DNA of 64,000 nucleotides from Closterium sp. NIES-65. Its lineage: Eukaryota; Streptophyta; Zygnematophyceae; Desmidiales; Closteriaceae. Of the stretch, positions 11,368-23,610 are shown one piece after another. The notes beneath the pieces are model-generated. The model saw only the letters and a program-made list of their open reading frames with translations. It was not told the origin of the DNA and ran no database searches. The DNA lies in contig CANXME010002091.1 of the NCBI GenBank assembly GCA_948144175.1, positions 310,001 through 374,000 of the forward strand. The letters are read 5' to 3'. The translations under genes were made by a program, and so were the position numbers. Position 1 is the stretch's first letter. Each line of letters opens with the position of its first letter.

Positions 11368-11563
11368 ATCAGTACAAATAAAGGCAAGCATTCAGCAACA
11401 TCAGCATACGGAAAAAGCTGAGTGCAGATCCACCAAATGCAGAGATAAGTTGCTTCTTCCAGCCATGTGAAGTGTTGGGTGTGTCTCAGTGACTGAGAAG
11501 CGAGAGCAATATGCTTTTTCATTATCACATATAGCATGTATAAGCAATTCATCTAGCTGCCCT

Positions 11564-13487
<1,924 letters not shown>

Positions 13488-14121
13488 AGTGGCAAAGCTT
13501 CTGATCTAGAAGCACGAGAAAAAAAGCTTCAGCGAGGGCTGAAGAGATCGGAGAGGAGTAAAATGGGAATAGCCTCGACTTCAGAAAATTGAAGCCTGAA
13601 TCTGAACGGAACACAGAAGCTCAGGATGTTTATTGCTGAATTTTGTTGAGAAGGAATTCAGGGATTCAGAGGATGCACGGAGTGACTCAGGATTCACGGG
13701 AAGCCAAGGTTCAGATGGGAGTGATCGAAGCGTGAGGTTTGTGGTTCGGAAGGAGGGAACAGGTTTGGTTTGGGAGGGAAACTGTGATGTGGGTCAGTCG
13801 ATCTCAATGAAACTGTAACAGCCGTTGGATGTGTGTTGTGCGACTGCATCGCACTGTCAAGGAAATGCTGGTGGCTCACGCAAACCTCGAGGGAATCCGC
13901 CACGCGTTTCGTGCTGGCTCGACAACCCCTAGGGTTCCCCTTGTGACAGCACCGCAGGTTGGGTTTTGTCGTCTGGCCTCCCACGCTGACGGGCTACCAA
14001 TCTTGAAGTCCACGTGTCGTCCAAGCTCGTGGGATGACGGTCGCCACGCGGGCGTGGTCTCATTACAAGCACTCAACATCTGTCGACCACAATACTCTAT
14101 ATGAGAGCACAAATGACCTCA
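13488..14121 (-). other. intergenic: SAHH upstream / RecX downstream
   Basis: 634 bp between the SAHH start codon and the RecX stop codon, so it must contain the SAHH promoter and 5' UTR. The first approximately 130 bases upstream of the ATG are A- and GA-rich on the plus strand. I see no convincing TATA box or conserved element. Confidence 0.5.
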
Positions 14122-16243
14122 TTATTTCTTTTGCATACAGTTTACAACCTTCCGGGTCTGCTGCCAGCTATAGCCCCGCCGTTGCAACCAACCCACTAAG
14201 CGTTGCTTCCGCTTCTCCAATGGGACATTTTCACCTCTGTCCCACACTTTTGAGGCTTTAGCAGTCAATGTAAGCCACGCCTCTTTGCTGAGTCCAGCTT
14301 GACTTGCATCTTCATAATCATCACCAACATCACCACGGCTATCAATACTGTCCTTACTTGAACTGCTTAGAGTGTAGACGGAATCCACAGCTGCATTAAC
14401 ATCACCGGCGCTGACCCCTCTCTTTTTAAGCTCCTGTAATGTCAATATGAGAGCAAGCCAACAGTCAAACAAGAGGGTGCCTGTAATGAGCAGCCAGACA
14501 AAAGCAGTTGACAATCATTGTCCATTACAAGCACATGTAAGGACCGTGCAGCGTGCACCACTACACACAATGCCAGACCAGCCAGCAACGATACACAGAG
14601 GGAAGCTCACCATTCTGAGGCGAGCTGGACCCCATGCCAGCTGCTTGAATCTCCCTCGGGCGAAAGCCTCCGCGTACTCCTTGTCATTCACGAAGCCGCT
14701 GAGGGTGATGACAGGCACGGGCAGAGCAAAATGGGGAGTCTAGCGCAGTTGGACAGACATTAAAGGAATGGAGAGAACACGACACACACCATCACGCACA
14801 CCATCCACAGCACAAATAGTCTGGCACAGAAACTTTCAATGACAAGAATTCATGTAGTTTGTGGCATAGCATTGTTGAGACTCACAGCTTCTTCATGTAG
14901 TTTATGGCAGAACTAACCGCAGCATCAGCCTCCTCCAGTGCCATGCTGCCACGTGGCTGCCTTGTTCCTGCTCTCCTGGCCAATCCCCGGGCCCGCTCTG
15001 GCTGGGTCAAGTTGGCTGTCAGTTTCTGCCGTAGCTGCACCTCCGACCACTGCCTGCCCCAGCAGGACAGAGCCGCACAGAGCCGCACACATAGAGGCGC
15101 CCAGACAAAGGCACAAGCATAAGTCAACAGAAGCAGAGTCAAACCAGCTTGGGGAGTATGGGATGGGATGGACAAATGTTGCATATGGTTTTGCGCTAAA
15201 AGATACACGCCAGGCCACGTTGGTGTATGAAGGAAGGTCGAAATGGCGTGGAAAAGGTAGTGCATGCAGGGGCAATGGGATGTCTCTCACTTGAAGCTGA
15301 GCAGTCGCACCGCCTCCACCCGTGCCATCTTGAACACCTCCTTCTCCTCCTCCTCGTCGCTCTCCTGCTCTGCACCTTCCTGAAAAGTGATGCTTGAGTC
15401 GCCTGCTTCGTCCTCGGATGGCTTCCGAGGCCTTAGAATCGCGCGCTGTGCTGCTGCACCCTCCTGCTGCCACAGCCCTCCTCCTCTCTCTGCCCCTTCC
15501 CCCCCTCTCTGTCCAATCATCCCCAATCCCCCTCCGCCCTTCTCTCTTCTGCTCCCCTCCCCTTTTTCGTTCCGCCCCTGTGCGCTGGCGGAATGTACAG
15601 CGGAACGAGGAGGCGAACTTCTCCGTTCTTTCTGTTTCCATCCACCTTCTCTTCCCGCGCCAGTGTCGTCGTCTGAAAGCCCTTCCCTTCTGTCACCTTC
15701 GCTGTTATCACCTCCGGATGCCTCCCCACCATTCATCTCCAGTCCGCCTGATGCGGGATCGAACCGCACTGCTCGCCGTCGACCCGACTGCGCTCCACGC
15801 CCGCGCGACGGGAGCCCGCGAGGAATAACGGTCGCGATTCCAAGCTCCAAGTTCTCCTCATCTTCCGCCGTCGATTCGACTCCCGCCTGCATCTGCCACC
15901 GGCGCTGCTGCTGCTGCCATTCCCAGGACTCGCGCTCTTGCCGTGTACTCCCGTGGCTCTTGTCGCGATCGCTGAATCGTACGACTCTCTTTCTGTCATC
16001 AGATGTCGGATTGCATAATCCTCTCCTGCGGACCGCGCGCGCACTGTGGTTAACATCTGCCGAGATCCAGCGGATTACGCGTGTTAGGGCGAGGCCTACT
16101 TGCCTACCAACGAGAGGGAAACATTCGGGCGTGTTGAGTAAGTCACGTGTTTGTCTACTAACGAGCGGGAGACAAGGTGGCGTACTAACGAGGGTTCGCC
16201 AGTTGCACGGGCTTCCTCTAATGCAACTATGCCACCGTGACAT
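14122..16243 (-). CDS. RECX: RecX-family regulator, probably organelle-targeted
   Basis: RecX binds and modulates RecA filaments in bacteria; plant homologues act with organellar RecA. Exons are 16243-15291, 15053-14886, 14698-14611 and 14433-14122 (TAA). Splice phases agree (2, 2, 0), giving about 506 residues. The RecX domain is C-terminal: ARVEAVRLLSFK-QWSEVQLRQKL (three-helix repeat 1), then AAVSSAINYMKKLGFVNDKEYAEAF and GRFKQLAWGPARLRM (repeat 2), then ELKKRGVSAGDVNAAVD, and finally RLVGWLQRRGYSWQQTRKVV (repeat 3). The approximately 300-residue N-terminus is low-complexity, acidic and Arg/Gly-rich, with a possible transit peptide. The start at 16243 is the first ATG of the open frame and is the least certain part. 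Confidence 0.85.
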
Positions 16244-17068
16244 GTCTGCTGCTTCGAGATGCGCTTCGCCGGACTCAAAGTATGTCGTACATTGTACTTT
16301 CAGCGGTGACAGAAATTACATTGTACTCAAGTGCAGGCGGCCACAACGCACGTAGACGGAATCTGCAGCACGTCGTATCTTCAACAGTGTGTACAAGAAT
16401 AGAATAGCAGCATTCAGCAACGCTGTAGGACATCGCACCGTGCGCTCACAGACCTGACAAGGCTAGATCTTGGGGGAGGAGCAGGAGCTCCAGAGAGAGA
16501 ATAATGGAAATCGAGCTCCCAACAGAACAGATGTGACGAGGCTGCGGTATCTGCGGTATCCGTGACGCTCCTCATTTACATGGAAAATGTTTATGCAGGC
16601 TCCCTCGCTATACGTACAGTATGCACACATTCATAACTATAATGGACTGTATATGTTTCTATTCAGGCTTATTTGCTGTATTTTGCTGTCCAGGAGACAT
16701 CTTGCTGTTCACTGCCACTGGTTTGGACATAGCAGGGCGGATGTAGGGTTGGGTCTGCGCGCTCACCTGTCATTGTGGTTGGGAGGGCTTTGTCTCTCTG
16801 GCTGGTTGAAGAAGTTTCCTAAATTGGACATGCATACGAACCTTGATAAAGATTCCTGCTTCTGTTGGGACACAGTCACACAGCCCTATTCTGGCTGTGC
16901 CTGGTAGGTCTCTCTCTCACGTTGGTTGTGTGCCGCGTATGTCTCTTTGTTGGATGATCCTTTTGCCTCGTGTGGTTGGGTACCTTACCATACCTCACCA
17001 TACCTTTATCATACCTTGCATTACCTTACATTACCTTACCATACCGCAGCATCCCTTTCCATGTGTTA
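16244..17068. other. RecX upstream region with simple repeats
   Basis: No gene recognised. From about 16981 to 17046 there is a short imperfect repeat of ACCTTACCATACC / ACCTTACATT type. RecX transcription must start in this stretch or just inside it. Confidence 0.4.
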
Positions 17069-17467
17069 CCGTATTCTCCCGGATAAAACACCCCCCCCCC
17101 CCCCCCGTAATTGTACACCCCCGGGTAGCTTATACGGGGTGGGTGTTATATCCGACCCCGTTAGTACTATACCCCCCTTTTTGGGGTGATTCTCTAGAAC
17201 ACCCCCCTTTTCTTATAAATTCCTATTATAGCTGTTATCGAGTCCGATTCCTTACGGGAGGATATCGCGAAAATCACTCCCTAGAAGAAAATCAACAATC
17301 TTGGAGAAGTCAGACCCCTGATTTTGTTTCACATCTTTTATGTTTTATAAAAAATACCATATCATAAGACCCGGGTATTATATAGGATTTTCCTTTGAGG
17401 AGACCCCCCCCATTTTTTTCCAGTGGTTTTCATAATACCCTAGGGTGTTTTATCCGGGAGAATACGG
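17069..17467. mobile_element. MITE related to the pogo transposon, 399 bp
   Basis: Flanked by TA at 17067-17068 and 17468-17469. Terminal inverted repeats are perfect over 25 bp, beginning CCGTATTCTCCCGGATAAAA. The outer CCGT and the inner CCCGGATA match the pogo element's ends (CCGTCACCCCCCGGATATA). There is no coding capacity. It is probably mobilised in trans by a pogo-type transposase. Confidence 0.85.
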
Positions 17468-17880
17468 TACACGGCCTTGCACTAGCTATGTATCCCTCGC
17501 TACTACTGCTACTGCTGTTATTGCTGATGCTGTTGCCTCGAGATGACCTACGAAGGGAAGATGGGGCAGTAGTGAGGAGGACGGATATCACAGGGGCGGA
17601 TTACACAGGGGAAGGGATTCCTTAGCCGGGGAGATAGCGAGGGGCACAAGATGTAAGCAAGAAACGAAGCTGAACGTCAGAAGAAGCAGAAACATTAATC
17701 AAAGGAGCAGTGAAGAGCACAGAAGAGCAGAGAGGAGCAGGAAGGGGCAGAGAGCTGCAGAGATGGGCACTGCACTTGGGGGTAGGAGGGAGTAATCTGG
17801 AAACAAGGGGCAACAAGAAGAAAAAGACATGGCAAAACATGGCAGCGAGGGAAAAGAGCACTTTCCCTGTCGTCTCCAAG

Positions 17881-18659
17881 CTATCCTTTCACCCTCTTTT
17901 CTAACCTTTCTCGCTTCCCCCAACCTTTTCCTGCGACTCTGCTTTCCTCCTTCCCTTCTTCCTTCATTCCCTCCGTGCATCCTCCTGTCCTCCCCTCCTG
18001 TCCACCAGTGGCACTGCATACGTGTTGATGCTGTTGCAACAACCACTCCTGTTGCGCGATGGAGGGGAGAAGGGGAGAAGGGGAGAAACGAGGAGCTAAG
18101 GTACGTACGTCGAGAGGGCACATACTCACAAGAAAATATGGTACGGCAAAAAACGCGAAGGATGGCAATAAAAATGATAATGGAAGTGGAAAGAGGTGGG
18201 GGTGTCAAAGGAAAACGAAGGGGAAGGGATGGAACTCAAACTCACCTGCTGCAGCTGAAACTCCAGATGCTCTCCCTTGCACTGCCCGTTGTTGCTTCTG
18301 CTGCCACCGCTGCTTCAGTCCTGCTGCAGGAAAGCAGGGTGCAAGTAAGCAGGGTGCAGGCAAGCAGGGTGCAGGCAAGCAGGGTGCCGCGAAGAAAGCT
18401 GAGCAAGGAAACGGACAAAGGGGGGATTGGGCAGGAAGGGGTAGGGGGGGTCACGACTGCAGCAGAGAGAGTCAAGCCAGAAGAGAACCAGAGAAGCGAT
18501 GGAGGGGAATGGTGTTTACCACTTGGACTTGAAACCTTGAGATTATCTTGCGGGGGCGGATGGGGCTCACTACTTGGGGGGCACGAACCCCCAGCAGATG
18601 CTCTTCCTGTGCCAGGTGACGGCTGTACTGCATCGCTCCCCACACGCCAGTGCGGCACT
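17881..18659 (-). other. possible exons of an unidentified minus-strand gene
   Basis: Three stretches on the minus strand are bounded by AG and GT and read as non-repetitive protein. 18659-18536 includes MQYSRHLAQEEHLLGVRAPQ; 18323-18246 includes LKQRWQQKQQRAVQGRAS; about 18050-17881 includes EWLLQQHQHVCSATGG. I recognise no family and the splice phases do not settle one model. The tandem arrays directly upstream (19-25 kb) have donor-like sites on the same strand, so these may be 3' exons of a gene whose upstream exons have been amplified. Confidence 0.25.
18335..18395. repeat. 15-bp minisatellite
   Basis: About four copies of a unit reading GCAGGGTGCAGGCAA, in tandem. Confidence 0.75.
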
Positions 18660-19029
18660 CTGATGGATGGGGGAGATGGACGAGGGAAGCCGGGGCAAAA
18701 GAGACAGGAAGAAAAGGAGGGGGTGCAACGCAGGTCATTAGTGCAAGCAGAGTAAACTCACGAAGAAATAAACATGCAGAGACCAAAGGAACAAAGAGAG
18801 GGAACAAATGAATTGGTAGAATTCAAGGCCAAGTCTTACCTGAGAAATTACCTGAGGTCGCACCTGATAGGGTACCTGGTCTGTTACCTGAGGGACACCT
18901 GAGGGGGTATGCATGTGTGTGAGTGTGTGCATGAATGCATCCATGTGTGCAGGCACGAACGCATGTGCGCGGGTGTGGTCATGGGAATCCACATGCCCGA
19001 GTGCATGCAGCAAGGATTAGGATACGCTC

Positions 19030-22000
19030 ACCCATGCGAGTGTCTATACTCCCCTCTGAGTGTCGCTAAGCACCCATGCCAGCGCTGTCCCCCTCCGCCC
19101 CTTCCCCCAACCTCCCTCCGCCCTCCGCCCTCCGCCCACCCTCCGCCTCCTTCCCCAGCTCCTACGAGCCAGCAGGCGATCAGGTTGGACTCAAGACAGC
19201 GCACCAAAGACAAGAGCAAGCACACGACAAGAGCAAGCACACGACAAGAGCAAGCACACGACAAGAGCAAGCACACGGGAGAGTGCGTCAGAAGCAGCAG
19301 CAAAAACGGACTGGGAAGAAATCAACTTCACATCTAAGACTTGCCGCGCGGCGACCTAGACTCTTCTGGCCCCCCGAACAGACCAGTTTAACGACTTACC
19401 CTACTTCCATGGTGAGGCACGATTAAAGCCATATGGTCCACGTCACCTCTATCAGAAGCACCACCCCTTGGGCCTCAGAGCAGGTGGCACACACCGGCAC
19501 CACAGCAGCAAACAGCACAGACACGAGCACAGGCAGAGGAGAGTGCGTCAGGAGCACCAGTGGAAAAGGACTCGAAAGAAGCAAAAATCGATTCCAAGAC
19601 TTGCCGCGCGGCGACCTAGACTCTTCTGTCCCCCCAATAGACCCGCCCAACAACTTACTGTGCTCCAGAGGTGAGCCATGCTCCCAGCCATGTGTTGAGG
19701 ATACTCACTCGCACTGCACCTCTTTGTGAGAAGCACCACCCCTTGGCATGACTGTTGCTATATTCTTGGGCCTCAGTGCAAGAGGCACACCCCCCATCAG
19801 GTTCCCCCACCAGGTTCCCCCATCATGTTCCCCATCAGGTTCCCCATAGTCACCAAATATAATGGTAAGAGCATCATATTGGAGACATATGCTAATTGGG
19901 TGTAGAAGTGGTGTAGCGAGTGTTATTCAATCTGCATGTGGGGTAGTTGGGTAAAAGAGAGTAGCGAGAATTTGGTAGCATTGGGGGTTACAGGGCGCTT
20001 CGGGGACAATTTCCGGAACCTCGGGAGACAGGCAATCTGGCGAGGGCCACTCCAAGGCCTAGGCGGCTCGAGCTCAACCCAGCACGCTGAGTTACTCGCG
20101 ACTGGGCAGCCAAGCACAAATAGCCTAGCCTAGCATAGCAAACCTGTTCTCTCGTCTTGTGAGAAGTTTACTCTCCCACACGATGGCTGCCCACAGTGGC
20201 GTAGTCACCTAGCTAGCGTAGCCTTGTTGCGGTAATGTTATCCCTATTCTCTCAATAGCGCAGCCCAGCCACGTACCATACTGCCATGGCGAGCCATGTG
20301 GTGCGGATCCTCCCTTGCACAGCACCACTTCGAGAAGCACCACCCCTTGGCATGCCTGTTGCTGTGTCCTTGGGCCTCGGTGCAGGAGGCTCACACCGGC
20401 ACCACAGCAGCCAACGCAGCTGCGTCCTTGGGCCTCGCAGAGCACTCGTGAGAAGCACCACCCCTTGGCATGACTGCTGCTGTGTCCTTGGGCGTCAGTG
20501 CATAAGGCAACAGATCAACAGCAGCAAACACGAGCAGAGAGGAGAGGAGCGAGCATCAGAAGCAGCAGTGGAAGCAGACTTAAAAGCAACGAGAATCAAC
20601 TCTAAGACTTGCCGCGCGGCAACCTAGACACTTCTGATCCCCCCCAATAGACCCGCCCGACGACTTACCGTACTGCTTATGGCGAGCCATGTCGTGAGCC
20701 ATGTGGTGCGGATGCTAACTCGCACAGCAGCACCACCCTGTGGCAAGAATGCTGCTGTGTCCTTGGGCCTCAGTGCAGGAGGCACCGGCACCACAGCAGC
20801 GAACACAGCATAGACGCAAGCAAAGAGGAGACTGCATCAGAAGCTGCAACGGAAAAAAATGCTCGAAAGAAACAGAAATCACGTCTAAGACTTGCCGCGT
20901 GGCGACCTAGACACTACTGCCCCCCCGATAGACCATCCCAGTGACTTAGGGCGTGTAACCATTTTGATTTTTTGTGATTTTCCGGACCGTCCGTATTTTT
21001 TCAAACGGACTGTCCTAATATCGAGAACCGGACTCTCCGATATGACGTTTCGGAACCTTGCCACCGTCCGGAGAGAAACATGACACTTTTTGCTAGCACT
21101 CCGACTTCGCGACTACTGTAGTCTCGCGCAGTTCCTGCGACACTCGTAACCAAATACACAAGAAGTCGCAAGTTGAATTCGTTTGCCAATCCCTGCGCAG
21201 TTTGGCAGAGTGAAATTCGCACGCCAATCCCTGCGCAGAACTGGCGGACCGTCCGAAGGGGTTTCGGACCGTCCGAAATGCACGTTTCGGACCTTTGGAA
21301 ACGTGAAAAAGTGTCATGACGGTTCGGAATGTTGGCGACGTCGCAAGGAGTTCCACGAACACACATGCAAAACACTGCGACGCTGGTAACGCTTCGCTAA
21401 ACCGGACGGTCCACATTTCGGACCGTCCGGAACAGAAATAGGCAAAATGGTTACACGCCCTTACCGTACTGCCATGGTGAGCCATGTGGTGAGCATCCTC
21501 CCTCGCACAGCACCTTTCCAGGAAACACCATCTTGTGGCACGACTGTTGCTGTGTCCTTAGGCCTCAGTGCAGGAGGCACTGGCACCACAGCAGCGCACA
21601 CAGCACAGACACGTGCAGAGAGGAAAGAAACGAGCATGAGAGGCAGCGCTGAAAACGGACTCGAAAAAAAAGGGAAATTGGTTCTAAGACTTGCCGCGCA
21701 GCGACTGGCGCTGCTCTAACCCCCAATATTCTGGCCAACAACTTACTGTGCTATACTGGTCGTTTTGCTCCTTTCCCTCCGTGCTGCTGCTGCTGCTTGG
21801 AGGTCAGTCGCCTGACCCCTCTGGTCTCCTCTCCTGCCCCATTCCACACGCAGAGCAGCCAACACAGCATATAAAACAAGCATAGACGAGAATACGTCAG
21901 ATGCAACAGAGGAAACAGAAGCTGATTCCAAGACACTTGCCGCGTGGCAACCTAGACACTACTGTCCCCCCAATAGACCAGCCCAGTCACTCACTGCACT

Positions 22001-22030
22001 GCCATGGTGAGCCAGACCAGAACCTGAGAC
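19030..22030. repeat. degenerate tandem array A (units of about 250-450 bp)
   Basis: Each unit ends in a core of the form AAGACTTGCCGCGCGGCGAC followed by CTAGAC, a C-rich AATAGACC block, then ACTTACCGTACTGCCATGG. Cores lie near 19335, 19595, 20603, 20885, 21684 and 21929. Read on the minus strand, the last block gives a donor-like CAGTACG|GTAAGT. The DNA before it reads as a recurring peptide (VVPVPPALRPKDTAT...RTTWLTMAV) in several units, with frames broken in others. A 17-bp subrepeat containing ACAAGAGCAAGCACACG sits at about 19209-19277. A MITE splits one unit at 20949-21460. Confidence 0.75.
20949..21460. mobile_element. PIF/Harbinger-like MITE, 512 bp
   Basis: Perfect 18-bp terminal inverted repeats (GGGCGTGTAACCATTTTG and its complement) are flanked by TTA at 20946-20948 and 21461-21463, the 3-bp duplication typical of PIF/Harbinger. 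The interior has about six copies of a palindromic motif GGACCGTCC / GGACGGTCC. There is no transposase. The insertion falls inside the ACTTACCGTACTG block of array A. Confidence 0.85.
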
Positions 22031-22044
22031 GGCTCAGAAGGCGA

Positions 22045-22435
22045 TGTCACCGAATATGCACTTCGTGCATATGCGATAACAGTTGGTGCGCGGGTGTAGA
22101 TGCAAGTGTAGGTTCAGGTGTAGTCTTTGTATGATTACAATTTGTGGGTGAGTTGCTGGGGAGTATGGGGGGTTGAGGCGAAGTTGTTGGGAAGGGTTAG
22201 AGGAAACATCGAGGGGTGGGAATCTAACGAGCCAATCTGAAGCAACTGGGCCTGGCTCGAGGCGCACATCGAGAAGTGTGCGACTGAGCCAGGTTCAGGT
22301 AAATTCAGTACCAAACACCCTCTCGTTGCTTTTCTCCTGTTATTCTCTCATATCAGTGGCAAGCTGTTACCTCAGATCTAGCATCCGGTGGCACTCCACT
22401 ATGGGAGGACCTACGGTGGTGGCTGAGGCTGATCA
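22045..22435. mobile_element. solo LTR related to gypsy-2 (diverged)
   Basis: Starts TGTCACCGAATATGCAC, as do the gypsy-2 LTRs at 33656 and 41544. It shares the hairpin region (GAGGCGCACATCGAGAAG), GAGCCAGGTTCAGGTAA and GGGAGGACCT in the same order. The right edge (about GATCA at 22435) and target duplication are uncertain. No internal sequence is attached. Confidence 0.7.
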
Positions 22436-22836
22436 ACCACGTAAGGAGAAGGAAGGCAAGGGAGTGACAAGAGGAAGAGCAGGTTGCAAGGATGAGGTGG
22501 TTCTCCGACAGCGGGTCCCTACCCTACTCGCACAGCGCCTCCTGAAGACGCACCGCCCATGGGTAAGCCTGCGAGCATGCCAATGCCTCTCAACCACGAA
22601 GGTGCAGCAGAGAACACAGCACAGAAACGAGCATAGAGAGTGTGCGTGAGAGGCAGCAGTGGAGACAGACTCGGAAAAAAAAAAAGCGAATTTAGGTCTG
22701 AGACATGCCGCACGGCGACCTAGACTGCTATGCTCCCTCCTGATAGAGTCGGCAAATTTACTCACCCTGCTGCCACGGTGAGGCAGATTCCGAGACGTGT
22801 CAGGAGTCGGATGGTTACTGGCAGAGCCCCTCTCCG

Positions 22837-22920
22837 CCACGCCTTGGCAGGGATGCCACGCCTTGGCAGGGATGCCACGCCTTGGCAGGGATGCCACGCC
22901 TTGGCAGGGATGCCACGCCT
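22837..22920. repeat. 19-bp minisatellite inside array B
   Basis: Four exact head-to-tail copies of CCACGCCTTGGCAGGGATG, then a partial fifth. The second array B copy has only one related unit near 24240, so the expansion is recent. Confidence 0.9.
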
Positions 22921-23440
22921 TTGGCCGGAAGCGTCCGTGGGCATCTCAGTCACGGAGCCCCTCCAACCACAGCAGCGAACACAGCACAGGAACAAGCACA
23001 CAAAAAAGTGTCAAAAGAATGAAAAGTAAACGACTCGAAGAAAACCAAATTTGATTTGACGACTTGCCGCGCGGTGACTAAGACTGTTTTTTGGCGTCCC
23101 CCCGCTTGTCCTCCATACGTACGCACCTTTGCATGCCGTTATGATGTCGGTCCCTTGCGCTGCTGATTCGCCCGCTCCTGCTGCTTATGCTCCGATAAGG
23201 TGCTGCGACTGCACCTCCTGTGCTCCATCCCTCCTCCCTCCCTCCACACACACAGAGCGCACACGAGCAGAGACGGCAGGAGAGTGCAAAGATGCGTCAG
23301 AGCAGCACGGAAACAAGGACGACGGGAAGCAGGAGCGTCTGACGACGACTCAAGACACCTACGCGGCGGACTCCTACGTCCTACGCGCCCACCGCTCTTG
23401 CCCTGCGCGCACACGCACCTTCGCTTGCCACTCTGGCGTC

Positions 23441-23610
23441 GTCAGCGTGCTTCGAATCCGCTTTGCTGACGTCAGCGTGCTTCGAATCTGCTCTGCTGAC
23501 GTCAGCGTGCTTCGGATCCGCTCTGCTGACGTCAGCGTGCTTCGGATCCGCTCTGCTGACGTCAGCGTGCTTCGGATCAGCTCTGCTGACGTCAGCGTGC
23601 TTCGAATCCG
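23441..23610. repeat. six 30-bp repeats, each junction containing a TGACGTCA palindrome
   Basis: Units start at 23441, 23471, 23501, 23531, 23561 and 23591 and read GTCAGCGTGCTTCG(A/G)ATC followed by a CTCTGCTGAC-like end. Adjacent units create GCTGACGTCAGC, whose core is the CRE/C-box bound by plant bZIP factors. A single diverged version is at 24840 in the sister copy. Confidence 0.88.

Noticed and set aside
15387-16355. 322-codon plus-strand Ser/Pro frame
   Set aside because: Antisense of RecX exon 1, which is supported by splicing into a recognisable RecX domain.
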